A DNA stretch of 64,000 nt from Eupeodes corollae (taxonomy: Eukaryota; Arthropoda; Insecta; Diptera; Syrphidae). Position 1 is the stretch's first letter. Each line of letters begins with the position of its first letter. Positions 43,746-55,984 of the stretch are shown piece by piece. The notes below the pieces were generated by a model. The model made no database searches, had not been told where the DNA came from, and worked only from the letters and a program-made list of their open reading frames with translations. A program made the translations under genes and the position numbers. The DNA lies in NCBI RefSeq assembly GCF_945859685.1, contig NC_079147.1:88032315-88096314 (forward strand), in the 5' to 3' direction.

Positions 43746-44290
43746 GCAAGCTTTGCAATGGGCCTATAGTTTGTTATACCTGCCTTGTTACCTTTTTTGA
43801 AAATTGGTGTTAGAAATGACTTCTTCCATATACTAGGATATTAGCCTGTTTTTAAAAACGGTTTTAATAAGAACGTAAGAGGTTCAATATAAGCATTACT
43901 GCACTTTTTTAGTAGTATCGGGGGAACACCATCGGGACTGGCTGAGCAGTCAACATTTAACTCAGATAAAAGATCAAGGACCGTAGGTACTGTGTAGCAT
44001 AGGTATGTGACTACAGCTAGTTTGCGAAAAGGAGTGATGATTATGAAAATATACTTCATCAACTTCTTCAGTTCTATTAACGAAGGACTCACGGAAATCA
44101 ACAGTTTTATCTAACGAAAGGTTCTTGTAAGAGAAGTTAACTGGAAAGTCATCTGATTTTTTCTTTAAGCTTACAAGTTTCCAAATTTATTTTTTAATAT
44201 TCTCTTTCAAAGACGTGACCATATCAGTAACATAACATTTCGGACAGTATCTCAAAAATAAATAATTCAGTGCAGGCTCCATTGTGCCAA
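43746..44290 (-). pseudogene. Jockey/CR1-like LINE linker and RT start
   Basis: Minus-strand frame 44101-43841 reads LLSELNVDCSASPDGVPPIL then EPLTFLLKPFLKTG; after a stop it continues YPSIWKKSFLTPIFKKGNKA and NYRPIA down to about 43746. This is the start of a reverse transcriptase after the endonuclease linker. No catalytic box is included. Confidence 0.68.
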
Positions 44291-44299
44291 TCCAAATGG

Positions 44300-46140
44300 G
44301 CTTGTCGCTATACGAGCGTTAGGAAAATAGGAAAGGATTTAAAAGGAGATACCAGTGCACATTGGTCTTAAAGTCCTGAATATAAAAATGGGAGGGAAAA
44401 ACAGAGGTGGCCAAAGCATTCCACATTCTCGATGTGCGATTTAAGAAAGAATCTCTATACTTGACAGTACGCCCGAAATTGAGCTCAAGGGTAAACTGAT
44501 GAGCATTCATAGAAGTGCGAATATTAAAGGCTGAATAGTTTAAGTGGTGGAATGCAGCTGGCTAATTCGATAGAACATTGTTTGTAAAAATATCGATAAA
44601 ACAACGAAAGGCATGCAAAATTGCGGCGGTGTTCTAGCGAAGTAAATGTTTCGATTATAGTTCTGTCACCTTTCATTTTGTAGTCGCTTTGTAGATTATA
44701 GCCAGATCAGAGGGGGTAAAAAATGTCTGGCATTGTCTTAGAAATCCTAAGCACCTGGCAGCATTTTTGGCGAATCGAATATGTGATGTAAAGATTTGCT
44801 CCACTGTTCGGTGAGATGAACCATGAGATCACCAGTGGACCTATTGCTACTAAAGCCATACTGTCGGTCACTAAGAAGCGTCCATTGTTCAAGATATTTC
44901 TTAAGCTGAAAATTAATCAGCGTTTCCATGACCTTGGAAAGAAGGGACGCAAGTGCAATTGGACGATAGTTTGAGGGGGAGGAGGATTTGCCTTTTTTAG
45001 GGACAGGCTGGACAAATGCAGTTTTTAATCAACTCGGGAAGAGACCTTTAGAATAGGACAGATGGAAAAGCTTACGCAGTGGTTTTGCCAGCGTTGAAGA
45101 ATACCTCTTCAGAACAATAGTAGAACCTATCCGTGCCAGCGGATTTGTGTATGTCAAGGCGTTTCAGTACTCTTGCGACTGCACGAGTGCGAAAGAAGAT
45201 TCGTCCCATAGAATTATTTACGCTGTCAAGAACAGGAGGACTCATGACACTTTCCCGTAGCGTCGAATTAACAGCTAACGTGCTGCAAGCAAATTGGCTT
45301 TATCAATCGAGCTTACGGAGGGAGTGTCATTGTTGAGGAGCGTGGGAACCGAGGATGACGTGGTATTTCGCACGTTTTTTACAAATGACCAGAAATTTGT
45401 ACTACCTTTGGGACATTGTAGTATTTTTTGCATTAATTTTTGATCATGCAAAAATTTGGTTCGTCGAATATGATTATTACAGGTCTTTCTATCCTGTTTG
45501 AACTTATTTCGGTTTTCCTCAGTCTGGTTGGTTTTATAACAACGGAAACTTATTTCTCTGAACCTAATAACCTCTTTACAGCTTAAATCAAACCACGAGT
45601 TTTCTTTGGGTTTGATAGATTTCATCCTATTCGGGATAAAATATCTCATTCCACAAAGAATTACATTTGTTACCATATCTGCGCTGGAATCCAATTCACT
45701 ATCGAGGAAGCATATTGACCAGTTAAAGTTCCTGAAGAATTCCTTGAGACCGTTCCAGTTGGCTTTCTTATATTGCCAAACGGTTCTCATATTGGTGTTT
45801 TTTTCTCTTTAACTGGGATTTTTTGACATGAGAAATTTGAGACGATACAATGGTCTGATGTCCCTAGAGAAGGTAATACACTGATTATGTATTTAATAGG
45901 CTCAGAGGTAAGAAACAAGTCTAGGTTGTTGGCGGATTGACCTGCAACGCCAGGGATTCTAGTTGGCTCATCGACAAGCTAAATTAATTGATTTAACTCA
46001 GCAAAGATCTCAACATACCTTCCTTCCGGTGTTGACTGGCCAGGATAACGAAGCCAAGAAGAATTGTGTACAGTTAAATCGCCCGCAATGACGATTGCGA
46101 GACTTGAAAATAAGTAGCATATTTGAGCAGATGCTCCTTA
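44300..46140 (-). pseudogene. LINE family C (Jockey/CR1-like) relic, endonuclease to C-terminus with internal losses
   Basis: Reading right to left: SSWLRYPGQSTPEGRYVEIF and VDEPTRIPGVAGQSANNLDL then GTSDHCIVS (about 46100-45840, endonuclease end, with the SDH motif); linker frame 45790-45275; RT islands SDRQYGFSSNRSTGDLMVHL (44929-44747); and the C-terminal NAHQFTLELNFGRTVK with SRMWNALATSVFPSHF (44510-44319). Motifs A to C of the RT, including YADD, are deleted between the last two parts. Same family as 29215-30095. Confidence 0.75.
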
Positions 46141-46144
46141 AACT

Positions 46145-46505
46145 AGTTTAGGACTTTTTGGGTAGAATTCAAAAAAGAGCTTTGAAAATTATAGGCTACA
46201 ACCAAAACAATAACATCACTTAAAGCCCTTCGTTGATCTACATATACTTTTTCAAACAGTTTGTAGTCGAATTAGCAGTTACTGTTACCCCTCAAACAAT
46301 TCAGCCACTATGCTCGTACTTCCAGGAATGCTCATCAGTTTACCTTAGTTCTCGATGTACTGCCAAGTATAGAGAGAATATGGAATGCTTTACCCAACTC
46401 TGTTTTTCCCTATCATTTTGAAATTTAAAACTTTAAGACCAATGTGCACCGGGATCTCCTTTCTAACCCTTCCCTATTTTCCTGAAGCTCGTACTGTGTT
46501 TAAAC
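46145..46505 (+). pseudogene. LINE family C C-terminal fragment, head-to-head with the previous copy
   Basis: Plus-strand islands LGRIQKRALKIIG (about 46150-46188), then RNAHQFTL at about 46325-46350, RIWNALPNSVFPYHF (about 46376-46420) and FKTNVHRDLLSNPSLFS near 46436-46485. It is the same C-terminal region that the minus-strand copy carries at 44.3-44.5 kb. Confidence 0.6.
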
Positions 46506-48450
46506 TTTAAACATGTTAAGGATGTTAATAACCCTTTGATTGTCCGTCAATTTAAATAAAAGATACATTGGCTCTCTGAAATGACAGTTGAAGGTCTTAA
46601 TCGGTACTGCGGCTATATTTTCTTCATTTTATACCCATTTGTCTGGTATATGTTCTGAAAGAGTACGTTTACTAATATTTAAAATCCAAAATAAATAATC
46701 CCAATTTTATGTATTTTGTACTATTTTCACACGTTCTTTAAGAAGGAAAGTGTGTCTTCTTAATAAGTTTTCAACATTTAAATATTGCAAACAATTCAAA
46801 TCCTTTTTGAATGTTGGAACACCCTTTATACAATTGGTTACCCAATACCCATACAAATTAATCCATTTCCGTAATTTTTGTTGAGGGCATTAAGAATATC
46901 CTAATTGGTAAGCCGTTGAAGCAACCCCTAAGTGACAAAAAAAAAACTGCTAATATCTTAAGTGCCAAAGGCTTAAAGAGCTTAAGTAAATGTTTATCGA
47001 CAAAACTCAAACTATCACACACTTAAAGTGCAAAATTCTTCTCGATATATTTAGCCCACACAAGACAAGATGTGTGGTGCGGGATGGTACTCCCCTCTGA
47101 TGGCAAATATAGAGCATTCAAGCGAATACCGTACAATGTAGATAGGTACAGTAAAATACTACCCCCAATCAAGATGAACAAACCCCAACAACCAACATTG
47201 AACACTGAACAGAAACATGAACAATCACAATCACAATCACAATCAAAACAAAAGAACTGCGCTAAGGGTAGCTTTAATGAGAAGGCATATGAGTACATCA
47301 ACTCAATATAGCATAGAAAGGTAGGATAGCACAGCATAGCAATGGCAAGGCAATTTGCCGATGACATAGTAACGCAATGCACGGGCCGGGCATTGAGCTG
47401 ATTCAACTTTCAGTTCTGTATAGTTCCATAGGTAGAGCTGCAATCCAAGTTCAAACACACTCGTAGAGCTATATCTAGGCCAGCAGCAGCAGAAGCGTGT
47501 TCGAGTTCATGCTGCATGGAGGGAGGGAGGATGTGGAGAAATTGCAAACCGAAAGGGAAAATTGTTTGAACAACAAGTGGCGCGGCTCAACTCGAGCGTA
47601 TTGTGTGTCCACATAGACAGTCTATGTTTTTCTTTTTGTTTAACTATTCATATTTGATTGCTTTGCTTGTGCCACGGATGAGCGGCTTGAAACCCCTATT
47701 CCCATCCCTTATCTGCCATAACCCAAACCCCATCCCCATGCCGAGCAATCTCCATTAATAAACGTAACATATGCGAGGCAATGGCTTTGGTTAGTTTTCC
47801 GTTTTTTGTTTTTCGTTTTCCGTTTCCGTTTTCCATTGCAGCACAGCAGAGACTCTTGTGCGGTTTTGTATCTAGACATAGGTACATGACACTTCGGTAT
47901 TTGGCTTATAACAAAGTTATAAAAGGTTGGTGCGGTTGTGTGTGTGTCCCTGACATTGAATTTAGTACAGAACCTTCTGGCAAATGTGGTCTATTCCAAA
48001 AGGGCTATTAGAAAAAGCAACTCTTACGAAGTGAAGGTAGGTAGTAACTTACAGAGGTATCAGCTCAAAAGTCTTTTAGTTTTAAAATTAAAAAAGAATA
48101 AAAAAACCTTGCAGTTTTCAAGTTGAACAGGTGCAGATATCTAGATTGAAAATCGGACGTGGTAAGGGTTGTAATGCGTTATCTTCTTGGGTACATCTGC
48201 CCTGGAACGTTTAACCTAACCTGCAACTGACGTAACCACAAGATTACCTTTTGACGATTTTTTGATTGTAAAAGCATCAAATGGTTTTATTTTTGCATTC
48301 TCGAGTAGTTTACGTAGTCTGACGTTTTTAACGACAACTGTCGCTTTGGGGTTTTACTGTATTTGATTTGAGAATATATTTTGAATTTCAACGTTCCATG
48401 TTTTAGTTTTTACTTGCGGTATGTATTTAAGAGAAGTTTTAGATTCGTTT
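46506..48450. other. stretch with little transposon signal; no gene recognised
   Basis: 46.5-47.0 kb is AT-rich. 47.04-48.02 kb is more complex in sequence, with CAATCACAATCACAATCACA at about 47222, a GCAGCAGCAGAAGCG run at about 47483 and TTTTTCGTTTTCCGTTTCCG at about 47808. Like 21-24 kb it could be old single-copy DNA, but no frame carries a known domain and no convincing splice pattern is seen. Confidence 0.35.
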
Positions 48451-48452
48451 AA

Positions 48453-48960
48453 AAAGAGGCTGAGATGCGACTGTCACTGATAGCTTCCCATCCCGTATAT
48501 CGATTTGTCTTGCTTAAAAGTTTGTAGGTTTTCGTGTGTTGTTAAAAAATTTGAATTCTTACTAAAAATTTTTAAATTACCAACAATATTTTGTATATAG
48601 TGAAATAGTTTGGTTTCGAAATCTATTTTAGTTAACAAGATTTTTAGTTGAAAACCAATTTTTACCACGTTTAGTAGCAATTCTTAAAAATTTGTATTTC
48701 TTATATAAGCCATTGTTTACGACATATCGAGAACCGAACATCAATTTTTACGAAATTTTTCGTACTATTTTGTATAGATTTTATTTTTTTTATAAGAAAA
48801 CTGACAGTTGGATTTTTATAAAAAATTTGTTGAATGTCGAAAAAAATGATTTCTGTGAGATAAAATAAGTTTGAAGACAATTTTTTTAATTTTTGAAAAG
48901 ATATTTAAGTCGAAAGTAAATTTTTAGTATTGTTTTTTTTATGTTCTTATTTTTTGTTAA
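48453..48960 (+). mobile_element. TTAA-174 family copy, left part only
   Basis: TTAA at 48449-48452 is followed by AAAGAGGCTGAGATGCGACT and the conserved line ending GCTTAAAAGTTTGTAGG. About two worn units follow, and the copy breaks off near 48960, where a different inverted-repeat sequence begins. The CGTACG module is missing. Confidence 0.68.
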
Positions 48961-49345
48961 AAAAAACTTTCAATTGCCTTATTTCGCTTTGGGAAAGTGT
49001 ATTAAAGCCATAAATCCAATTGAAAACAGTTTGTCTTAGTACACTTAAACAAAGTGAAATAAAGTGAAATTGGTCCATAAATGCAACTATCCCAAACCCT
49101 CAAGTGTGCCCAAGCAAAGGATTGTAGAGGACAGCATGTCCCCCTTACACATCTCAAGGTAAAAATAAGTTGGTTCTATTTCTCCTTTTTTTACTTTGTC
49201 AAAGTGCAAATATGACCAACTGCTGAAAATTGTCCGTGTTTCACTTTTTTGAACTAGACCAATTTTTAAAAGTTGGATTATTTCTCTTTGACAAAGTGAA
49301 ATAAAACCAATTTATGAAAATAAAACCAACTTTTCGACGATATAT
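48961..49345. repeat. inverted-repeat region, possible MITE
   Basis: AAGTTGGTTCTATTTCTC with ACTTTGTCAAAGTG (49168-49207) faces CTTTGACAAAGTGAAATAAA followed by ACCAATT (about 49288-49315) in inverted orientation, and a further ATAAAACCAACTTTTC lies at about 49320-49336. Both arms contain the short palindrome CTTTG-CAAAG. CAAAGTGAAATAAAGTGAAA at 49055 belongs to the same theme. No coding frame. Confidence 0.5.
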
Positions 49346-49856
49346 AAAAAGAGAGTTTGGAGAATAAATATTGCAGTGCAATAAACTTTTTGAGTTGATA
49401 AATTGTTTGTGCAGTGATTTTGCGCTTATTCATAATCTTCAATTTTTTGAGGTAAAATAAAATCTAGGGCTATAACTTACCACCAAATATAATGTAGGAG
49501 CAAAGTCGATGATTTTCAATCAAATTGTTGTTTTGGTTAAAAGAGATTACACATCATAGGGACCTCTCTAAAAAAAAAAACGGACCTACTTTCTTACCTC
49601 CGGAGGTGTTGAAAACGTAAATTTAACTGAATAAATAATATTATTTTTTTAATTTAGCTAACGATCTACATATTTCTGTTCATACAATCTTAATAAACAG
49701 TTTATAATTCTTACAAAATCAACACTACGGTAACCCTATGAGAGCTTTAAAATCGAGATAGCTAATTGAATTCCATAATAATATGGATGGAAGGCAAATA
49801 TCCTAACTTCACTGTACTGCATATTCAAATTGAACAGAGTATAGAGATAAATTTTC

Positions 49857-50290
49857 TAACTTGCCATAGGAAGTTATTGTATTTATTAGGTCCAATTTGT
49901 CGAATTGAAAATATTGTCATTTTTCAAGATAACTTGAATTCAAATTAAAGCCAAAATACCTTTTCCAAGAACCGGCAGAGACCTTAAACAAATGTTGTCC
50001 AATACAATAAAATAACCAACCGAACCAAACAAGAACAGTAGCGACTTGATTAAATTTTATATAAGACATTGTGACATTTTTTCATAAAAACTAAAAAACT
50101 ATTCAAAATCGTACTAGAGGTTCAATAATTCTACTTAAAACCTGATTTTTGACTAAAATAATTCCGCAACAAAAGCAGATGTTAAAATTAAACTCATTTT
50201 ATCATGTCCAAACATTGATGCTAACTCTTAGTTTATTTTTTAGAAAAATTCAATTGACAACTATCTTATGTTTAAAATATAGGATTGCTT
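49857..50290 (-). mobile_element. TTAA-174 family copy, decayed, CGTACG module lost
   Basis: Starts with the near-palindrome end AACTTGCCATAGGAAGTTAT and then GTCCAATTTGTCGAATTGAA. Later AACAGTAGCGACTTGATTAA and AATTTTATATAAGACATTGT keep the family order. The outer AGAGGCTGGG end is absent. Confidence 0.55.
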
Positions 50291-50369
50291 TAAGATTTAA
50301 GTGACTTTGTGTTATTGTAGTCGAATTAACTCATCAGCAAGTTCATTTCCATCAATGCTATAGTTCATC

Positions 50370-51110
50370 ATCCATATTTCCGGACCAGTGTAGAGAAAGT
50401 TGTGGCTGAATTGATAGCTACGGCACCCACCTAGCTGCCAGTGCAGATGTCATGGTTTCTACCCAACTCCACACTCCATCTATGACCCGTCAGTAAAGAT
50501 AGTGATAACGAAGTTTTTTCGAAACTATATCATCCTTCCAATCCTTTCCGTCAGAAAAGATGACTTTAAAATCTTTACTGAGATTCAAGGCATCGGTGCA
50601 GTAGTCGGTGTCTGTAGCAAAACTATCCGCTCGTTAGTGTTGCCATGCCCACAGGGTCTGGAAGCCTAACAGTTTTGATTGATTTAATATATAGGTCTAC
50701 TGTTTGAAGGTGCAGAAAAACATTTATGCCATCTGTTGGGTAGGATGAAAAGGCCCCTGTAGTGCTGGCTGACACTAGCTATTCTTTGAACCTTCTTTAG
50801 TTTGTCGATATTGCATTTAATTTATATTTTATCACGTTTTAGTTTGGGATCTAGAATGACTCCTAAATATTTCGCCGTTTAGGATAAAGACAGGATTTGA
50901 CCGTTCTGTCGGGGTAGGATGAAGGTTCAGTTTTGCTCAGAATAACACCTAGTCCACTGCTCGTGGCCCAGCTGATAACTTTATTCAGAGTCAGAGACTT
51001 TTCATTTTGGTGGAGAGTTCACTCACAATCGATACTTGAAAGCCATTCCTGACAACTTCACTTAGAGTACGCTATTTCGCTGCTCTAGGAGATGGCACAG
51101 CAACTTTTTT
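50370..51110 (-). pseudogene. I/R1-like LINE fragment, RT thumb and C-terminal region
   Basis: Minus-strand islands: YLGVILDPKLKRDKI (about 50870-50826), KLKKVQRIASVSTTGAFSSY with PTDGINVFLHLQTVDLYI (about 50805-50690), then LPDPVGMATLTSG. The order KYLGVxLD, then an ITGALRTTPTxALxVLLxLPPLDIYI-like line, is characteristic of I/R1-group LINEs. Stops are frequent and YADD is not found. Confidence 0.58.
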
Positions 51111-51479
51111 TTCCCGACCGTTAAGACTGCTCTTTTTCTCAACTGGAAGGGCCTCTTATTGAGATCACTTACACTTAACGGCCTTATTTTGAGTAGCCAA
51201 ACGATTATTGTACTCGTCAATAACCTTTTGGTAATTTATTTTGTTTTCAGTGTCCTTCTCATAAATTGTTCCGCTCGCTTCAGTTTAGACATTTTCGTCA
51301 ACAATGAGTTTGGATCTTTTAAACTGCTTTCCCCGAAGTTTGCTACCCTAGGGTTTGGCTGGGTTGGTCGGTTTAGGAAGCATAACGGCATCGAATGTTC
51401 CAGTGCTATGAATATTCCCGCTACGGTCTCCTAGCAAGAGGCCCGAAGTTCGTATTGTCAGTAACGTCCATAGGGAGGA

Positions 51480-52470
51480 AAAAAACAATTAAAGTCAGCC
51501 CTGGCAAAGCCGATTACCGGGGTGAAGCAAAAAATATGATGGACCATGCCAAAGCGTCTGAATGAGCTCGTTCTCACCACAACTTTTGAAAGCTTCTACA
51601 AATTAATCGTTCATCTGTTTGAAATATTGTCAAGCGTGAATTGAAGTTCTATCCTTACAAGTTGGCAATTGTACAACAGTTGAAACCCACTGATTATCAA
51701 CAACGTTAAGAGTTTGCATTAGAAATGCTCTCGTTATTTAAGTTGAATGGCTATATGTTTTCAAATATGAGTGATGAAACGCATTATCACTTCGATGGTT
51801 TTGTACATAAGCAGAATTGCCGTTTTTATGCTACAGTAAACTCCCAAAGCCTCTATGAATTACCATGCCCCTAAAGTAACTATTAAGTGTGCCGATTCCA
51901 GAGAAGCAATCATTAGTCCTTACGTTTTGAAGGAACGATAAAACACAGTGACTGTAAATAGTGGCAATTATGTACGTTGACATGCTGACAAAAAATTTAA
52001 AACTTAAGATGTGTAGAAGAAGGGTAACTATCAACCCGTTAAATGTCTGGTTCTAAAAATATAAAGCACCTTCTTACACTGTTAACGTCGTATGCGAAAT
52101 GTTCGAAATGCCTCATTTCACGTTTTAGAGATATACGCATTGGCCTCCTAGGTCACCTGACTTGATGGTGTGTGACTCGTTCCTTAGGAGATATCTTAAA
52201 ACACGATTTTATGAGTCAAAACCACCTAAATGGGACCAACTTAAGGATGCAATAAAAACAGAAATTACATTAATAGATACAAAATAGCTTCGACACCTTG
52301 ACTTAAATTTGTTGGACTGACTGCCTTCGTGTTACGAACGAAAGGGCGTCATATACTTGACGTTCTTTTTAAAATTTATCGTGACACTTCTTTATAAATA
52401 AAAAAAAATTAATAAGGTAAACGTACATGTATCCATTTATTTTTGTTCCTATTCCCGTGAACCACCCTGT
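51480..52470 (+). pseudogene. mariner-like transposase relic, central and C-terminal parts
   Basis: Islands in order: ELKFYPYKLAIVQQLKPTDY (about 51640-51700), SDETHYHFDGFVHKQNCRFY (about 51770-51830, with the first catalytic Asp), WPPRSPDLMVCDSFLRRYLK (about 52141-52200, with the later Asp), and a LDLNLLD-like tail. TTTTTGTTCCTATTCCCGTG at about 52440 may be the end repeat. Many stops. The family moves at TA sites by cut and paste. Confidence 0.65.
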
Positions 52471-53089
52471 ACTGTAGACTTTATTCAGAGTCTGCTGCTG
52501 ATTGATTTGCATATCTTACAAAATATGAATTGATATAAAATATGACTGCATATCAATATCTGTCACTGCATAATTTTCCTGTCTACAATAATAATGATGA
52601 AGCATCAATAACAACAACTCTTGCATAGCGCCACCTGGGTATCATGTGCTGTCTACTGTCTGCCTTCATAAATGGTTGTAAATCATAATTGCATTTGGGT
52701 GCAATGTACTTACAAGTAACTTTAGTTCTCTCCTACAACAGGCAGTTTACTTTTCTATGCTTGAATTCTTTTTTTTAAATGTAATTCCTTTTGACAACTT
52801 TGACTTATGAAGAGAAAAATAAAACTTAAAAGTGAAGAACAACGCCCCTGGGAACATTTTCCTGGGCCTCAGTCTATTGTTAAAGATTGTGATTCCTGAT
52901 TTGTATGCATTGTAATGTTGCATTAAAAATAAAATTCCTCACACGTCTCTTGTGATAACTCAGAAAAAATTAAGTAGCTAGGAGATTATAGCAAAAAAAG
53001 GGTGTTTTGATTTAGAGATATAAAATTTTAAGCTAGTAACACTTTTTTAACAGACAGCCATTTTATCAGCTGTTAAATGATTAATTAAT

Positions 53090-53645
53090 TTCCCATAATA
53101 AGTTATGTCAAATTATAAATTTTGAGATTTCTTGACGTTTAAAAGTCCCTAAATAAAAGACTTTAGAGAGATATCTGTGCGTAAGTGTTTATGTCAGTTC
53201 GTACGTCTGTACCTACGTGCGCGACGTTTTTTTTTCGTTGTGAATAGCTCAAGAACCAATAGAGATATCGACTTCAAGTAAATTTTGTTATACAGATAAA
53301 TTTGAGTGGGAGGTAAAATTTTGAGAAAAATCGAATTGATCGTTTTTTTACAAAAAATAAAAACCCAAAAAAAAACAATACTAAATCTTAGTACAAATTT
53401 ACATTCGACTCAAGTATCTTTTCAAAAATTATTTTTATCTTAAATAAAATATTATATTTGACATTCATTATTATATTAGTTTCATTCATCATTCATTTAT
53501 ATTTGGTTAAAATAGAAATAAGAGGTTTTAATAAATACTACTAAAGTTGGTAAAAATTGGTTTTCGACTAAAAATATCGTTACAAAAATAGATTTTGAAA
53601 TCAAACTACTCGTATTTCTTCAAATGCAAGATATTGTTGGTAATT
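53090..53645 (-). mobile_element. TTAA-174 family copy, outer end lost
   Basis: TTAATTTCCCATAATAAGTT opens it; the CGTACG module is at about 53170-53230 (worn), then GCTCAAGAACCAATAGAGAT, part of the units (TTGAGAAAAATCGAATTGAT at 53323) and a different inner part with ATATTGTTGGTAATTT near 53630. The CAGCCTC outer end is missing. Confidence 0.65.
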
Positions 53646-54105
53646 TGGTTTGACATTTCGACGACCGATTGGTGTGCTTTATAGGTTGGTGAAATAATCT
53701 GTCCGTAGGTAATTCTTTAAAAACGATGTTGGTCCGAACGTTAGAGCCATGATTACTTTTTCGTGCATTAATTGAACAGCGATAGGGTCCAAGAGCTGAT
53801 ATGATTCTAACAAAAACGGCACAACATGTCAAATATCCATTGACAGAATTATTTTATGGACCCTTAAATGATTTACGAACCCTTGAAAGATTAACGGACC
53901 TTCGAAAATCATGAGATTCTACAGCTCTTGGAAAATTGTACCTTTAGATTACACTAACGTCTGATACTTAAATTTAACTTTTTAATATATACAAATTACG
54001 TGGACTCATAAAATACTTAACCGATTCAAACCAAATTTGTACACCGTTTGGATTTTAATATAACTTTAAATATAAGATGGCTTATATGTATACGGGTTTT
54101 CAAAA
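53646..54105. other. no recognised feature
   Basis: A 70-codon minus-strand frame (53832-53620) overlaps the join with the previous copy and shows no domain I know. GGACCCTTAAATGATTTACG and ACGGACCTTCGAAAATCATG near 53860-53910 are imperfectly similar to each other. Confidence 0.35.
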
Positions 54106-54109
54106 GGGG

Positions 54110-54790
54110 CGTCCTGCTGGAATTTGTGCCTTAAGAAATTAGTAGAGCTCGCTGTTAACGATGACTACCTCATTAAAGTCGTTTTCAAAAAAGTACGGAC
54201 CAATTACGCCGCTGGCCCGAAGTCCACACCAAATGGAAACTTTTCTAGGATGAACTACTACCTGAAGAACCTTGCGTGTATTGTTGTCGTCCCATATATT
54301 CAATTTTGCTTGTTAACACAGATATTCCTCCAAAAATGAGCCTCGTCAGTAAAGATGATTTTTCGGCAAAAATTGGGGTCCTCTTCCAAACGATTGGAAG
54401 CCAGACAGCGAACAAACAACGTTGTCTATGGTCATGAACTTTGAGCTCCTGGGTCAGTTGGATCTTGTGCGGGTATAGCCCCAAGTCCCAACGCAAAATT
54501 CGCCAAGTTGAAGTCTGTGAAAGGCCAAGTTCTTGTGCACGGCGAGGAATAGACTACCTCGGCTTCTGCTGTATACTCTCATGGATCGCGTCCATGTTCT
54601 CGCCGATCTTGCCTTCCTTGAACGTGCGGGTATTGGCTGATTGTTCACTTAGCCGGTCGTCTCAAATTTGACCACCAAACGTTGAAGAGTAGACTGTGAA
54701 GAGCTACCACGTCTTCCGTAAAATGGGCGAAATGAGCGCAACGTTTGCATTAAAGAACACTCACTTTAATAATAAAGTTTTATCATTTGA
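54110..54790 (-). pseudogene. mariner-like transposase relic, N-terminal and central parts
   Basis: Minus-strand islands: helix-turn-helix debris near 54700, then LGLYPHKIQLTQELKVHDHR (about 54484-54425), FAVWLPIVWKRTPIF, and LTRLIFGGISVLTSKIEYMG, where the usual FTDEAHFWLNGYVNKQN lies one frame over (about 54360-54300). The closest written pattern is the mariner/IS630 group common in ants, wasps and flies. First catalytic Asp region present, remainder lost. Confidence 0.62.
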
Positions 54791-54889
54791 ACCGGCCATT
54801 CAATCGTTTAACTTGCAATGATGATTTTTGAGCGGGGTGACAAAATCTACTCTCGCCAATTAGCTATATCGAGTTCCGCAGTAAGTCAA

Positions 54890-55980
54890 GAAGGTTCATT
54901 CAACATAGACGAAAAAAGTCTTTCTGTCTTAGACGAAGAAAAGATTGCATGCCGAGCTCTTCAAAGCAGCTGGAGATAAGTTGGTTAGGAGCGTGCACCA
55001 ACTTATTTAAAAGAAAGCATGGCCAATGAATAGAACCTTAGTATGTTTGCCCGATTTTGAAAAAAGGGGACCCTCTAAACTCTACCATCTATAGTGGAAT
55101 CAGTCTATTTCAAATCGCTTACAAAATCCTCTCTGCCTTAATATGTGAACGTCTAAAGTCCATCGGCAACAACCTGACAGGTCCTTATCAGTGTGGTCTT
55201 AGACCATTAAAGTCCACAGTCGTACAAATATTTACATTACGGTAGATCTTAAGAAAAACCCAAGAAAATCAAATCGATTTCAAGGCCGCATATGACAGAT
55301 TCTACATGGGCGAGCTGTATAGAGCCATGTCCAGTTTTGGCATACCTGTAAAACTCGTCCATTTGTGAACGATGACCATGTAGAGTTAGTGCTGCTCCAT
55401 AAAGGTTCTAAACAACTCAACAAAATCTTTTGATGTCAAAAAAAGGCTTTAGACAACACCAACGTATCGGTCAAAACGTCACCGTCAACAGACGTAACTT
55501 TTAGATACATAAGGAATATGTCTACCTAGGCTCCGGTATAAACTCAGGAAACAACTCCAAATCAAAAATAGACTAACTTTTGCTAACCGCTGTTTCTTTG
55601 GGTTAAGAAAGCGAACAAAGTGTCGCTATATACCCAGGGCCCCGACCACCCCCGTCCTGCTATACGCTGCAGGAGAATTAATTATGTCAAAAGCGGATAA
55701 AAGCATCTTGAGTTGTTCTTCACGTGATCTACGGTGCTGTATGCTTGGAACGATGAGCTGTACGGGCTGTACAGCAATGTAGACTTAAACAGAAGGTTAC
55801 AAGTGCAACGACTGAGATGGCTGGGTCACGTAGAGTGCATGAAAAAAATGCTCCAGCCCAGAAAGTCCTTGAATCCATACCTACAGGACAGCGCAGTAGA
55901 GGAAGACCTCTGATCAGGTGGCGCCCACAAGTGCAAGTGACTTCACCCAACTTGAAGCGCGAAACTGGAGACAAATATTG
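54890..55980 (+). pseudogene. RTE-like LINE relic (family B), linker to C-terminus
   Basis: Plus-strand islands parallel to the element at 61.3-62.9 kb: AELFKAAGDKLVRSVHQLI (about 54953-55010), YSGISLFQIAYKILSALICE (55090-55149), LTGPYQCGLRPLKSTVVQIF (55174-55235), DFKAAYDRFYMGELYRAMSS (about 55275-55335), FDVKK, NRRNF, and the end KVLESIPTGQRSRGRPLIRW (about 55862-55921). The catalytic YADD region is deleted. Frames are broken. Confidence 0.72.
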
Positions 55981-55984
55981 TCTC

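Noticed and set aside
48205..48225. Insect telomere-type repeat (AACCTAACC)
   Set aside because: Only two units occur; not an array.
53620..53832. A 70-codon minus-strand frame as a retroelement integrase piece
   Set aside because: No catalytic motif, and the frame crosses the border of a TTAA-174 copy.
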